In this document: one piece after another, positions 38,587-47,076 of the stretch
How positions within the stretch are numbered: position 1 is the first letter of the stretch
How the letters are laid out: each line of letters opens with the position of its first letter
Assembly: GCA_964573725.1 (NCBI GenBank)
Contig: CAZNLJ010000005.1
Coordinates: 62,001-126,000 of the forward strand
Length of the DNA: 64,000 bases
Direction: 5' to 3'
DNA from: UBA6168 sp964573725
GTDB taxonomy: Bacteria; Bacteroidota; Bacteroidia; Chitinophagales; Saprospiraceae
Notes under the pieces: model-generated
Told to the model about the DNA's origin: nothing
The model's database searches: none
What the model saw: the letters and a program-made list of their open reading frames with translations, nothing else
Made by a program: the position numbers and the translations under genes

Positions 38587-39207
38587 TCAGAGGATCTCCC
38601 CGAAGCGGGAAAGGTCCGCCTCGATTTGGCGACAGACGGATTCGAGGGTATGAAGGAACTGTTCCCGGGTTTGCCGGATCTTGTCCATTTCCTGCTCGAT
38701 ATGAGCGGCGGTTTCAGCCACCTCCGCCTCTGCCTTCCCGATTTTTTCCTCCAACTTCGCCATCTCTGCCCGCCATGCGGCCAATTCGGCGTTCCGTTCG
38801 TCCAGCTGCCGGCGTTTTGCCGCGATGCGTGTGTCCAGCTGCTGACGCAGTGCCGCCTGGAACCGGTCTTCCTCCCCCTCCAATATCGTCCGGTAATGCC
38901 GGGCGGTCTCCAACAGCTTCTCTTTCGACAGCCCGACCGTGGAAGCGGTAATGAAGGCGGTACGGACGGCGACATCCTGTGTGATGCCGGAGGCGACCAA
39001 GCGGGACAACGCCGCCTTGAACGAGAGGTATTCGAACCCTTCCCGTTGGTGTTGCCGCATGGCCGACACCAGAAAGGACAGGCTTTTTTCATCCAGGGCG
39101 GTCTCCTGGCCAAAAGCCTTCAACAGGTCTGATTCCATGGAAGCTTGCATTGCGGCTGCCTTCCCTTCGAAACGCAGCCTCTTTTTCAAATCGGATGAGA
39201 CGATCAC
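38587..39207 (-). CDS. Coiled-coil protein of unknown function
   Basis: About 206 residues if translation begins at the GTG at 39207 (MIVSSDLKKRLRFEGKAA). An ATG at 39309 in the same frame would add 34 residues, but these are Cys/Pro/Arg-rich and look non-coding; an ATG at 39150 is a shorter option. The first half is helical with QEGFEYLSFKAALSRL-like residues (here HQREGFEYLSFKAAL). The second half is a long charged heptad coiled coil (AAKRRQLDERNAELAAWRAE, then LEEKIGKAEAEVAETAAHIE). There is no signal peptide or membrane segment, so it is probably cytoplasmic. The neighbours give no clue to its role: the DinB operon lies downstream and a divergent subtilase gene upstream. Confidence 0.75.
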   Translation of the reverse strand: MIVSSDLKKRLRFEGKAAAMQASMESDLLKAFGQETALDEKSLSFLVSAMRQHQREGFEYLSFKAALSRLVASGITQDVAVRTAFITASTVGLSKEKLLETARHYRTILEGEEDRFQAALRQQLDTRIAAKRRQLDERNAELAAWRAEMAKLEEKIGKAEAEVAETAAHIEQEMDKIRQTREQFLHTLESVCRQIEADLSRFGEIL

Positions 39208-39479
39208 TTGCCGCAGTATGCCATGGCCCGGCCAGCGGGCTTCGGTTCGGAGGCCATCGGGACGTCCGGGACAAAGATAACAAACCCGGTGGTCCGCCTT
39301 ACTGTTCATCGCCGAAATTCCCAGAAGGGATACGAGGCCACGCGGTGGACGATCTTTTCACTCCGGGCCGTCACCTTCGCCGTAATTTTCTATTTTGCAG
39401 CCTGGGAAAGACGAGCGGGCAGGCGGCCGTCCAGACCTGCCGCCGCCCGCCGGACGTTCCTTCAAAAACCACCACGCTT

Positions 39480-42400
39480 ATGAATTGGAAGCATACCTTG
39501 CTGACGGCATTGGTGCCGCTCTGTTTTTTCTCGCCGGACAAGCTGGCGGCGCAAGACCGACCCGGACTTATGTTCCATGCCCCCGCCACCCTTTCCGACT
39601 GGCAGCCCTTGCCCGCGCTCTCCGGGGACCGGGACCAGACGCTGGGGCCTGCCTGGGACGGAACGCATATTTGCCTGCTCCGGGCGGCGCGTCTGCCGGA
39701 CAAACGGACACAGCTGGAGCTGGCATCGGCGGGTATCCGGCTGCTGGCTTACCTCCCGCACCATGTCTACGTGGTGGCCTTGCCGGCCTCAACCGGCTGG
39801 GAAGGCCTCTCCCGTTCCGGTTTCACCGGTTTCCGCCGCATCACCCCCGGGATGAAGGTGCGACAGGAGCTACTCCGGCCCGAACTGCCGGCCTGGATCC
39901 GGTCGGGAGACCGCATCGAACTGATCCTGAAATACTACGCGCATCTCGACGCGTCATCGGTGCTCGCGGCCTGTGCCGCCGAGGGAGTCGATGTGTTGCG
40001 TCACAACGGAACCGACAATTTCCTGCGGATCTCCATCCCGGCTTCGCAGATCGGTCAACTCGCCGCCATGCCTTGGGTGGCTTTCCTGGATGCCGTACCC
40101 GAGCCGGATGTGCCGGATGATACCAACGGCCGCAACATCCATCGCGCCAATGCCATCGACGCCGCTTTTCCCGGCGGCCGGCACTACGATGGGTCCGGTG
40201 TCCACATCCTCGTGCGGGACGACGGGGCGGTGGGCCCCCACATCGATTTCAAGGGCCGTATCGACAACAGCCTCGTCGAACCGCAAAGCGGCAACCATGG
40301 TGACGGGGTCGGCGGTATCATGAGCGGCGCCGGCAACCTGGATCCGTACCAAAAAGGGATGGCGGCCGGCGCTTTCCTCCATGTCCTCAATTACGAAGCG
40401 GATTTCCTGGACGAAACCATGGACCTCCACACGCAACAGGGCGTCCTGGTGACGAATTCCTCCTACTCCAACGGTTGCAACACCGGGTATACCGCAATTA
40501 CCGAAACCGTCGACCAACAACTGTACCTCTTCCCCACCCTGATGCACGTCTTTTCGGCAGGAAATTCCAACAACAACAACTGTGGATACGGAGCCGGAAA
40601 CCAATGGGGCAACATCACCGGCGGCCACAAACAGGCCAAGAATTGCCTCACCACCGCGAATCTGGACGCCGATGGCAACCTGGCGAATTCCTCCAGCCGC
40701 GGTCCAGCCCACGATGGCCGGCTGAAGCCGGACATCTCCGCACACGGACAGGGCCAGGTATCTACCGATGAGGGGAATGCTTACCAGGTCTTCGGCGGCA
40801 CCTCCGCCGCCGCACCGGGTATCGCCGGGGTCATGGCCCAATTGCACCAGGCTTACCGGGAACTGAACAACGGCGACACCGCCCCGGCGGCCCTGCTCAA
40901 GACCGTACTGCTGAACGGAGCCAACGACCTGGGCAATCCCGGTCCCGATTTTCGCTTCGGTTGGGGACATGTCAATGCCCTGCGGGCCGTCACCGCCCTG
41001 GAGGACCACCGGTATCTAGCAGCGACGGTACCCGCCGGAGACACCCTGGTACACCCGATCCAAATCCCCGCAGGTGTGAAAGAGGCCCGGGTGATGGTCT
41101 ATTGGCACGATCCCGCCGCCTCCGTCCTCACCACCAAAGCCCTGGTCAACGACCTGGATATCCGCCTCGTGGCACCCGACGGGACGGTCCATCTTCCCTG
41201 GGTGCTCAATCCCAGCCCAAACGCCGATGCACTCAATGCCCCGGCATCGAAAGGAGTCGACACCCTCAACAATGTGGAGCAGGTGTCCATCCCGGACCCT
41301 GCCGCGGGCAGTTATTCGCTGGAGGTGGTCGGTACCGAAATCCCTTTCGGGGAACATAGCTACTGGGTGGTCTGGGAGTTCCTGGAACCTGGCCTGACCT
41401 TGACCCATCCTTTCGGCGGGGAAAGTTTCGGTCCCGCCGATACCGTCCGCATCCATTGGGATGGCGTCGGGCTGACGGACAGCATCCAGGTGGAATGGCT
41501 GGACGAGGACCAGGTGGCCGTATCCACCCTGTTCACCGTCCCCCCCGGCACCACCTATGTGGATTGGCCGGTCCCCGGCAACACGGCCGGCCTTTTTCAC
41601 CTGAAGGTTTCCTCCGCCGCCTACGGCGACATGACCAGCGCACCCTTCCATATCCTCGCCCGCCCGACCGAGGTGGCGGTCACCACCGTCTGTCCGGATT
41701 CCATGAAGGTCGAATGGACACCCATCGATCCCTCCGCCGTAAACGCCCCGGTCAGTTATGAGGTCAATCTGCTGGGGGACAAGTACATGCAAGCCATCGA
41801 CACTGTCGGTGCCCCGTTCGCTTGGGTCGCTCCCATCAACGGGAATCCTTACGAGGCACATTGGTTTTCCATCCGGACCCTGGCCGGCGGATCCCTCCGC
41901 AGCGAGCGGACGGTGGCCATTCCCTACCAGGGAGGACTATTGGATTGCCCGCAGCAGTTCGATGCCATGATCACCGCCATCGTCTCGCCTGCCGGGGGTG
42001 AGCTGGAGGCCTGCGAGGATACGGATTTCACCGTCCGCATCCAGCTGCAGAACGCCGGATCGGAGGCCCTGACAGATTTGCCCGTCGGTTTCCAACTGGA
42101 TGACGAACCGCCGGTCCTCGAATTCCTGCCTGCCATCGATGCCGGTGAATCGTTGCTGTACACCTTCCAGTCGGGACTGACCGGCCTGGACGCCGGTGCG
42201 CATACCATCCGGGTGTTCACGGCGCTTCCGGGTGATGCGTTCCTGTGGAACGACTCGTTGCGGGGCGACTTCCAATTGGCCTTGTTTTCCGGACAACCTG
42301 CCGCCACCGATTACGCCGAAGGTTTCGAAAGCCAGGATTTTCCGCCGACGAACTATTCGGTGGGCAATCCCGACCAGGATATCACCTGGACCCGGAAAAC

Positions 42401-43586
42401 GGCCATCGGACCCAGCGGTACCGCGACGGCCGCCGCTTATGTGAACAATTACGATTATTCCGCTTTCGGCCAGGAGGATATTTTGCGGAGCATCCCGGTG
42501 GACCTCAGCCAAGCCACCCTACCCTACCTTTCCTTTGATGTGGCCTATGCCTACTACAACGACGAATATTTCGACGGGCTGCGGGTGGAGATCTACGAGG
42601 ATTGCGGATGGACTTCCGGCGGGGTTCTTTATGAAAAATACAAGCAGGAGTTGGCGACCGTAGGCGCACTCACCGGGTTGTTCACCCCCAATGCCGCAAA
42701 CCAATGGCGAAAGGAAACCATCGACCTCTCCGCCTTTGCGGGGAAAACCGTCCAACTCCGGTTTGTCAATGTCTGCGGCTACGGGAATTCGCTGTATGTC
42801 GACAACATCCAATTGTTCGACTACCTGCCGCCGACGGCGGGTTTCCTGGCATCGGATTCCATCGTCTGCCAGAATGCCCCGGTCACTTTCACCAGCACCG
42901 CCACGGGTGGTGACCTGTCGTACGAATGGGATTTCGGCGTCGGCGCCGAGCCACCCGCTGCGTTTGGTGCAGGCCCGGTTACGGTCGTCTATTCCGTACC
43001 GGGTATCGCCAACCCAACCCTGACGGTCAGCAACAACCTCGGCTTCTCCACTTTGGAATCCCAGGTCGAAGTGGATCCCCTACCTGTCGCATCCTTCGAT
43101 TATTCCTTATCCGGAACCAGCGTGTCCTTCCAGAACACTTCCCAAGCCGGTATGGCATTCCTGTGGGACCTCGGCGACGGCAACTTTTCCCTGAGCGAAT
43201 CACCGCAGCACACCTACGCACAGCCCGGTGTCTACCAAGTGACGCTTTCCGTCACCAATCTTTGCGGGACCACCACCAGCTCGCAGGAAGTGGATGTCCT
43301 GGTGGGAACCTCCCAGGTATCCGCTCCGGTCGGAATTTCCTTCGACCTGAATCCAAACCCAAGTTCCGGAGCCATCCGGCTGGAGGTCCGGAGTGCGGTG
43401 GACAGGGAGGTGACCGTCCGGCTATTGTCCGTCACCGGGCAAGTCTTGCTACAACAAGCGGGAATTGTCCGGCAGGGCCTGCAGGTATGGACCCTGGGTG
43501 CGGAGGAATTGCCGGCGGGCGTCTATCTTGTCGAATTACAGTCCGCCGCGCAGCGGACCACCGAAAGATTGGTGTTGTACCGCTGA
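39480..43586 (+). CDS. Secreted S8 (subtilisin-like) serine peptidase with PKD and T9SS domains
   Basis: 1368 residues from the ATG at 39480, which opens a signal peptide ending near DKLAAQ; longer upstream starts would remove it. Residues about 30-210 look like a prodomain. The S8 domain has Asp in LVRDDGAVG (D247), His in NHGDGVGG (H273), the oxyanion Asn in FSAGNSN (N361) and Ser in GGTSAAAPG (S441). It continues into a pro-protein-convertase-like beta domain, fibronectin/CARDB-like domains, a choice-of-anchor-like segment (GFESQDFPPTNYSVGNPDQD), a PKD domain (FLWDLGDGNFSLSESPQHTY) and a type A T9SS domain (FDLNPNPSSGAIRLEV to TERLVLYR). It is an extracellular protease, probably surface-exposed or released. 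Divergent from the coiled-coil gene and convergent with the YceI gene across a strong terminator. Confidence 0.95.
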   Translation: MNWKHTLLTALVPLCFFSPDKLAAQDRPGLMFHAPATLSDWQPLPALSGDRDQTLGPAWDGTHICLLRAARLPDKRTQLELASAGIRLLAYLPHHVYVVALPASTGWEGLSRSGFTGFRRITPGMKVRQELLRPELPAWIRSGDRIELILKYYAHLDASSVLAACAAEGVDVLRHNGTDNFLRISIPASQIGQLAAMPWVAFLDAVPEPDVPDDTNGRNIHRANAIDAAFPGGRHYDGSGVHILVRDDGAVGPHIDFKGRIDNSLVEPQSGNHGDGVGGIMSGAGNLDPYQKGMAAGAFLHVLNYEADFLDETMDLHTQQGVLVTNSSYSNGCNTGYTAITETVDQQLYLFPTLMHVFSAGNSNNNNCGYGAGNQWGNITGGHKQAKNCLTTANLDADGNLANSSSRGPAHDGRLKPDISAHGQGQVSTDEGNAYQVFGGTSAAAPGIAGVMAQLHQAYRELNNGDTAPAALLKTVLLNGANDLGNPGPDFRFGWGHVNALRAVTALEDHRYLAATVPAGDTLVHPIQIPAGVKEARVMVYWHDPAASVLTTKALVNDLDIRLVAPDGTVHLPWVLNPSPNADALNAPASKGVDTLNNVEQVSIPDPAAGSYSLEVVGTEIPFGEHSYWVVWEFLEPGLTLTHPFGGESFGPADTVRIHWDGVGLTDSIQVEWLDEDQVAVSTLFTVPPGTTYVDWPVPGNTAGLFHLKVSSAAYGDMTSAPFHILARPTEVAVTTVCPDSMKVEWTPIDPSAVNAPVSYEVNLLGDKYMQAIDTVGAPFAWVAPINGNPYEAHWFSIRTLAGGSLRSERTVAIPYQGGLLDCPQQFDAMITAIVSPAGGELEACEDTDFTVRIQLQNAGSEALTDLPVGFQLDDEPPVLEFLPAIDAGESLLYTFQSGLTGLDAGAHTIRVFTALPGDAFLWNDSLRGDFQLALFSGQPAATDYAEGFESQDFPPTNYSVGNPDQDITWTRKTAIGPSGTATAAAYVNNYDYSAFGQEDILRSIPVDLSQATLPYLSFDVAYAYYNDEYFDGLRVEIYEDCGWTSGGVLYEKYKQELATVGALTGLFTPNAANQWRKETIDLSAFAGKTVQLRFVNVCGYGNSLYVDNIQLFDYLPPTAGFLASDSIVCQNAPVTFTSTATGGDLSYEWDFGVGAEPPAAFGAGPVTVVYSVPGIANPTLTVSNNLGFSTLESQVEVDPLPVASFDYSLSGTSVSFQNTSQAGMAFLWDLGDGNFSLSESPQHTYAQPGVYQVTLSVTNLCGTTTSSQEVDVLVGTSQVSAPVGISFDLNPNPSSGAIRLEVRSAVDREVTVRLLSVTGQVLLQQAGIVRQGLQVWTLGAEELPAGVYLVELQSAAQRTTERLVLYR

Positions 43587-43625
43587 TGAGCGCGTGCGCC
43601 GGAAACAGGCGCTTCCATTTCCAAC

Positions 43626-43663
43626 AAAAAAAGGCGATTCCGTAGCACGGAATCGCCTTTTTT
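43626..43663. terminator. Bidirectional rho-independent terminator
   Basis: An 11-base perfect stem (GGCGATTCCGT / ACGGAATCGCC) with loop AGC, flanked by a run of seven A on the left and six T on the right. It lies between the convergent peptidase and YceI genes and can act in both directions. Confidence 0.92.
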
Positions 43664-43682
43664 ACGGCATACCCTTTCCGGG

Positions 43683-44291
43683 TCACTTGCCGGCCTTCAG
43701 TTGGATGACCAGGTCGAACTCGTCATAGATGGTGCGATCGCCCAGGTCGTCGAAGAAACTACCGCTGCCGAAACGCACATCATAGTCGGAACGGTCCAAT
43801 TTCAGGGTGGCCGTCGCCGTCACCTGGCCGTCGGTTTCCTGGACCAGGGCATCGAACCTGACTTCCTTGGTGGTGTCTTTGATCGTCATGTTGCCGATGA
43901 CCTTGTATTCTCCGGGCTTGCCGCGGGAGATGACCCGGGTCGTCTGGAACCGGGCGGTAGGATGCTTTTCCACACCGAAGAAATCATCGGATTTCAGGTG
44001 GCCTTCCAGTTTTTCCTTGCCGCCGCCCTGCAGGTCCTGCACCGAGATGGAGCCCATGTTTACGACGAAGTTACCGGCGGTGAACACCCCCTTGTCATCG
44101 AGTTCCAGGTTGCCGCTTTGCAGGCTGACGACCCCGTAGTGTTCGCCCGTCACCTTATAGCCTTTCCATTGGACCATGCTTTGTTGTACGTTGACATTGT
44201 AGGACCCACCCACCGGCGGATAGGTGAAGGATAGGGTGGCAATTACAACCAGGGCCATCCATGCCGCCGCGAACTTTTTTTGCTGAATCAT
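43683..44291 (-). CDS. YceI-family secreted lipocalin-like protein
   Basis: 202 residues from the ATG at 44291, the first that gives a proper signal peptide (MIQQKKFAAAWMALVVIATL). The mature chain matches YceI: YNVNVQQSMVQWKGYKVTGE, FVVNMGSISVQDL, LEGHLKSDDFFGVEKHPTAR, GNMTIKDTTKEVRF and a C-terminal DEFDLVIQLKAGK. YceI proteins fold as lipocalin-like barrels that bind amphiphiles such as isoprenoids in the periplasm. A MarR-family gene lies 117 bases upstream on the same strand, and a palindrome lies between the two genes, suggesting local control. Confidence 0.93.
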   Translation of the reverse strand: MIQQKKFAAAWMALVVIATLSFTYPPVGGSYNVNVQQSMVQWKGYKVTGEHYGVVSLQSGNLELDDKGVFTAGNFVVNMGSISVQDLQGGGKEKLEGHLKSDDFFGVEKHPTARFQTTRVISRGKPGEYKVIGNMTIKDTTKEVRFDALVQETDGQVTATATLKLDRSDYDVRFGSGSFFDDLGDRTIYDEFDLVIQLKAGK

Positions 44292-44324
44292 TTGAGAGAA
44301 ATTTAGGTAGTGAATGAAAAATAG

Positions 44325-44340
44325 ATGTATATACATGTAT
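44325..44340 (-). promoter_or_regulatory. Overlapping palindromes, candidate MarR operator before yceI
   Basis: ATGTATATACAT (44325-44336) is a perfect 12-base palindrome and overlaps ATACATGTAT (44331-44340), also perfect. They sit 34 to 49 bases upstream of the yceI-like ATG. A weak -7-like TATTTTTC lies just downstream, so a bound protein would block the promoter. The neighbouring MarR gene is the obvious candidate binder, but this is inference. Confidence 0.45.
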
Positions 44341-44408
44341 TAACACGAAGCCATCGCTTTTGTTTCGGTCGGGCTAAAAAAAGGGGAACTTTCCGGGTCC
44401 ACGGCGAT

Positions 44409-44858
44409 TCAGCCCCGTAGCTTGTCGAGGAGGTCGCTGAGCAGGCCGGCTTCCGTCTCCGTCAGTTGGGATTGGAAACGCGCCGTATCTCCGGAAATGA
44501 CGGAGGACGCTTCCTCCAACACTTGCCGGCCGCGCTCCGTGAGGGTGATTTCGGCGAATCGATGGTCCGCGGGACTGGTCTCCTTGTCGACCAGCCCCTT
44601 GTCGATCAGCTTGGCCACGAGTCGAGAGGCATTGGAGGATTTGTCGAGCATTCGCAATGTCAACTCCCGGATACACATCGGACGCTGGTAACCGCGTAGG
44701 ATACGCAGCACATTGAACTGTTGGGTGGAAATCCCGAAAGGTTCGAGCAGCCCTTTGAGTCGGAGGTTGAGCCAGCTCGCGGTGAAAAGGATGTTGATAT
44801 GGGCCTTTTGTTGGTTGTTGATGAATTTGTCCTGCCGTATTTCGTCTTCTATTCTCAT
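44409..44858 (-). CDS. MarR-family transcriptional regulator
   Basis: 149 residues. The winged helix-turn-helix spans about 45-110: FGISTQQFNVLRILRG, then CIRELTLRMLDKSSNASRLV as the recognition region, and the wing DKGLVDKETSPADHRFAEITLTERG. N- and C-terminal helices would form the dimer interface. MarR proteins repress nearby genes and release DNA on binding small phenolic or oxidising ligands. It is followed by the yceI-like gene, the probable target along with itself. The inverted repeat AGGTTGGCAACCT at 44919-44931, upstream of this gene, is a second possible operator. Confidence 0.92.
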   Translation of the reverse strand: MRIEDEIRQDKFINNQQKAHINILFTASWLNLRLKGLLEPFGISTQQFNVLRILRGYQRPMCIRELTLRMLDKSSNASRLVAKLIDKGLVDKETSPADHRFAEITLTERGRQVLEEASSVISGDTARFQSQLTETEAGLLSDLLDKLRG

Positions 44859-45348
44859 GGCACCTGCTTTATGCGCAATTTTTGGAAAGTGTAAATTACC
44901 TGTTTTTTTGAGCGGAACAGGTTGGCAACCTAAATAAGCCGGAACGGAAAAAGTTCAGCAGACAGGCCCCATTGGTTCGAATTTTGAATATTTTAATGTG
45001 TTTTGCCAAACCGAAGCATCCGGACCTGTAATCCGGCGCAGGTCGGTGGCACGCAAGCCGTCGGGCATCCTCCCGGCCGGGGGGCGGACCGTCGGCGCCG
45101 ACAGCCCGCCCATCGGACGGGAAGGCCGGCGGACAACCGTTACACGGTGTATTTCCGCAGAATTTCTGCGTCTTTGCTTTTGTCAATGTCGGGGACAATT
45201 CTTGAAATTAGCAGACCCGAATCAAACCAGGTGCGACCGGGCAGGCACCTCAACGATGCGCAGCCCTGATTCCCCTTGGTTCGACCAGTCCCTTCCGGTG
45301 GTACGGCTTTCTTGAACGGCAAGGCCATCGGATTCAAAATCTGACATC
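44859..45348. other. Divergent intergenic region upstream of marR and ilvD
   Basis: 490 bases without a convincing gene. It contains several inverted repeats: AGGTTGGCAACCT (44919-44931), a GC-rich element at 45083-45111 (GGGCGG-acc-GTCGGCGCCGAC-agc-CCGCCC), CGCAGAATTTCTGCG (45156-45170) and AGGTGC/GCACCT (about 45229-45250). It must hold promoters for marR and the ilv genes, but no clean TAnnTTTG with -33 element was found. A 27-codon frame at 45186-45269 is discussed among the rejected items. Confidence 0.6.
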
Positions 45349-47025
45349 ATGCTCAACAAATACAGCCGCAAGATTACGCAGGGTGACGAGCACCCCGGTG
45401 CACAGGCGATGCTCCACGCCATCGGGCTGACCACCGAAGACCTGGCCAAGCCCCAGGTCGGAATAGTCAGCACCGGCTGGGACGGCAACCCTTGCAACAT
45501 GCACCTCAACGGGATTGCCGACCGCATCAAGGCTTCCGTAAACCGGGAGGACCTGGTCGGTTTGGTCTTCCACACCATCGGGGTGAGCGATGGCATTTCC
45601 ATGGGTACGCCCGGTATGCGTTTTTCCCTGCCCTCCCGCGACATCATCGCAGATAGCATCGAGACCGTCGCATCCGCCCAATGGTACGACGGCATCGTCG
45701 CGGTGGTAGGCTGCGACAAGAACATGCCGGGTGCCATGATGGCGGTCGGTCGGCTGAACCGGCCCTCCCTGCTGGTGTACGGCGGCACCATCAGTCCTGG
45801 ATGTCATGCCGGAAAGACACTGGACATCGTGTCCGTCTTCGAGGCCTACGGCCAAAATATTGCGGGCCGGTTGTCCGCAGAGGATTTCAAGGCCATCGTC
45901 CGCCATGCCTGCCCCGGACCGGGCGCCTGTGGCGGTATGTACACGGCCAACACGATGGCTTCCACCATGGAGGTCATGGGGATGTCCCTTCCGGGCAATG
46001 CCGCCATTCCGGCCGAACATCCGGACAAGGCGGCGGATGCCGACCGGATCGGTGCCGCCATGCGCAACCTGTTGGAGAAAGATATAAAGCCGCGGGACAT
46101 CATGACCCGGGAAGCTTTCGAAAACGCGATTGCCCTCATCACGGTACTCGGCGGTTCCACCAATGCCGTCCTTCACTTGCTCGCCATCGCCAAATCGGTC
46201 GGCGTACCGTTGCATATCCGGGATTTCCAGCGGATTTCCGACAAGACCCCCTTCCTGGCGGACCTCAAGCCCAGCGGCAAATACGTCATGGAGGACCTCT
46301 TCCACATCGGTGGCATCCCCGGTGTCATGAAGCTTATGTTGGAAAACGGTTTCCTGCATGGCGACTGCCTCACGGTCACCGGCAACACGATTGCGGAGAA
46401 CCTGTCCACACTTCCCGCCCTGTCAACCGGACAGGACATCATCCGTCCTTTCGACCGACCGATCAAGGAAACCGGCCATATCCAGATTCTTTTCGGGAAC
46501 CTGGCCTCTGAGGGTGCCGTAGCCAAAATCACCGGCAAGGAGGGGCTCTCCTTCACCGGAAAAGCAAGGGTCTTTGATTCCGAGGATGCGGCCAATGCGG
46601 CGATATCCGCCCGGCAGGTACAGCCCGGGGATGTCGTGGTCATCCGGTACTGCGGCCCGAAGGGCGGTCCCGGCATGCCGGAGATGCTCAAACCTACCTC
46701 CGCAATCATGGGAGAGGGGCTCGGCAAATCGGTGGCGCTGATCACCGACGGCCGCTTCAGCGGCGGCACTCACGGTTTCGTGGTCGGGCACATCACCCCC
46801 GAAGCGGCGGACGGTGGACTCATCGCCTTGTTGCAAGACGGGGACATCGTCACCATCGATGCCAACCGGAACCTTCTGGAAGCGGACCTCGACCCCGCCG
46901 AAATCGAACGTCGTCGTGCCAGCTGGCAGGCGCCCGTCCGGCATTTGACCGGTATGCTCCGGAAGTATGCCCATGTGGTCTCCTCCGCCAGCGAAGGATG
47001 TGTGACGGACGAAGTCCCGAATTGA
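45349..47025 (+). CDS. ilvD: Dihydroxy-acid dehydratase
   Basis: 558 residues, normal length. The three likely Fe-S ligands are visible: C49 in GWDGNPCNMHL, C122 in VGCDKNMPGAM and C194 in CPGPGACGGMYTANTM. The C-terminal signature TDGRFSGGTHGFVVGHITPE is also present. IlvD dehydrates dihydroxy acids to the 2-keto acid precursors of valine and isoleucine (and so leucine and pantothenate). It is the first gene of an ilvD-ilvB-ilvN-ilvC cluster with gaps of about 50 bases between genes. Confidence 0.98.
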   Translation: MLNKYSRKITQGDEHPGAQAMLHAIGLTTEDLAKPQVGIVSTGWDGNPCNMHLNGIADRIKASVNREDLVGLVFHTIGVSDGISMGTPGMRFSLPSRDIIADSIETVASAQWYDGIVAVVGCDKNMPGAMMAVGRLNRPSLLVYGGTISPGCHAGKTLDIVSVFEAYGQNIAGRLSAEDFKAIVRHACPGPGACGGMYTANTMASTMEVMGMSLPGNAAIPAEHPDKAADADRIGAAMRNLLEKDIKPRDIMTREAFENAIALITVLGGSTNAVLHLLAIAKSVGVPLHIRDFQRISDKTPFLADLKPSGKYVMEDLFHIGGIPGVMKLMLENGFLHGDCLTVTGNTIAENLSTLPALSTGQDIIRPFDRPIKETGHIQILFGNLASEGAVAKITGKEGLSFTGKARVFDSEDAANAAISARQVQPGDVVVIRYCGPKGGPGMPEMLKPTSAIMGEGLGKSVALITDGRFSGGTHGFVVGHITPEAADGGLIALLQDGDIVTIDANRNLLEADLDPAEIERRRASWQAPVRHLTGMLRKYAHVVSSASEGCVTDEVPN

Positions 47026-47076
47026 ACCATCCGCCGCCGGACGGACCAAGAATCCATTTACCTAAAATAATCAACC

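Noticed and set aside
45186..45269. A 27-codon frame before ilvD containing Ile-Leu-Glu-Ile, as a possible attenuator leader peptide
   Set aside because: Only three branched-chain codons occur, no terminator/antiterminator pair is clear, and leader-peptide attenuation is not typical of Bacteroidota ilv genes.
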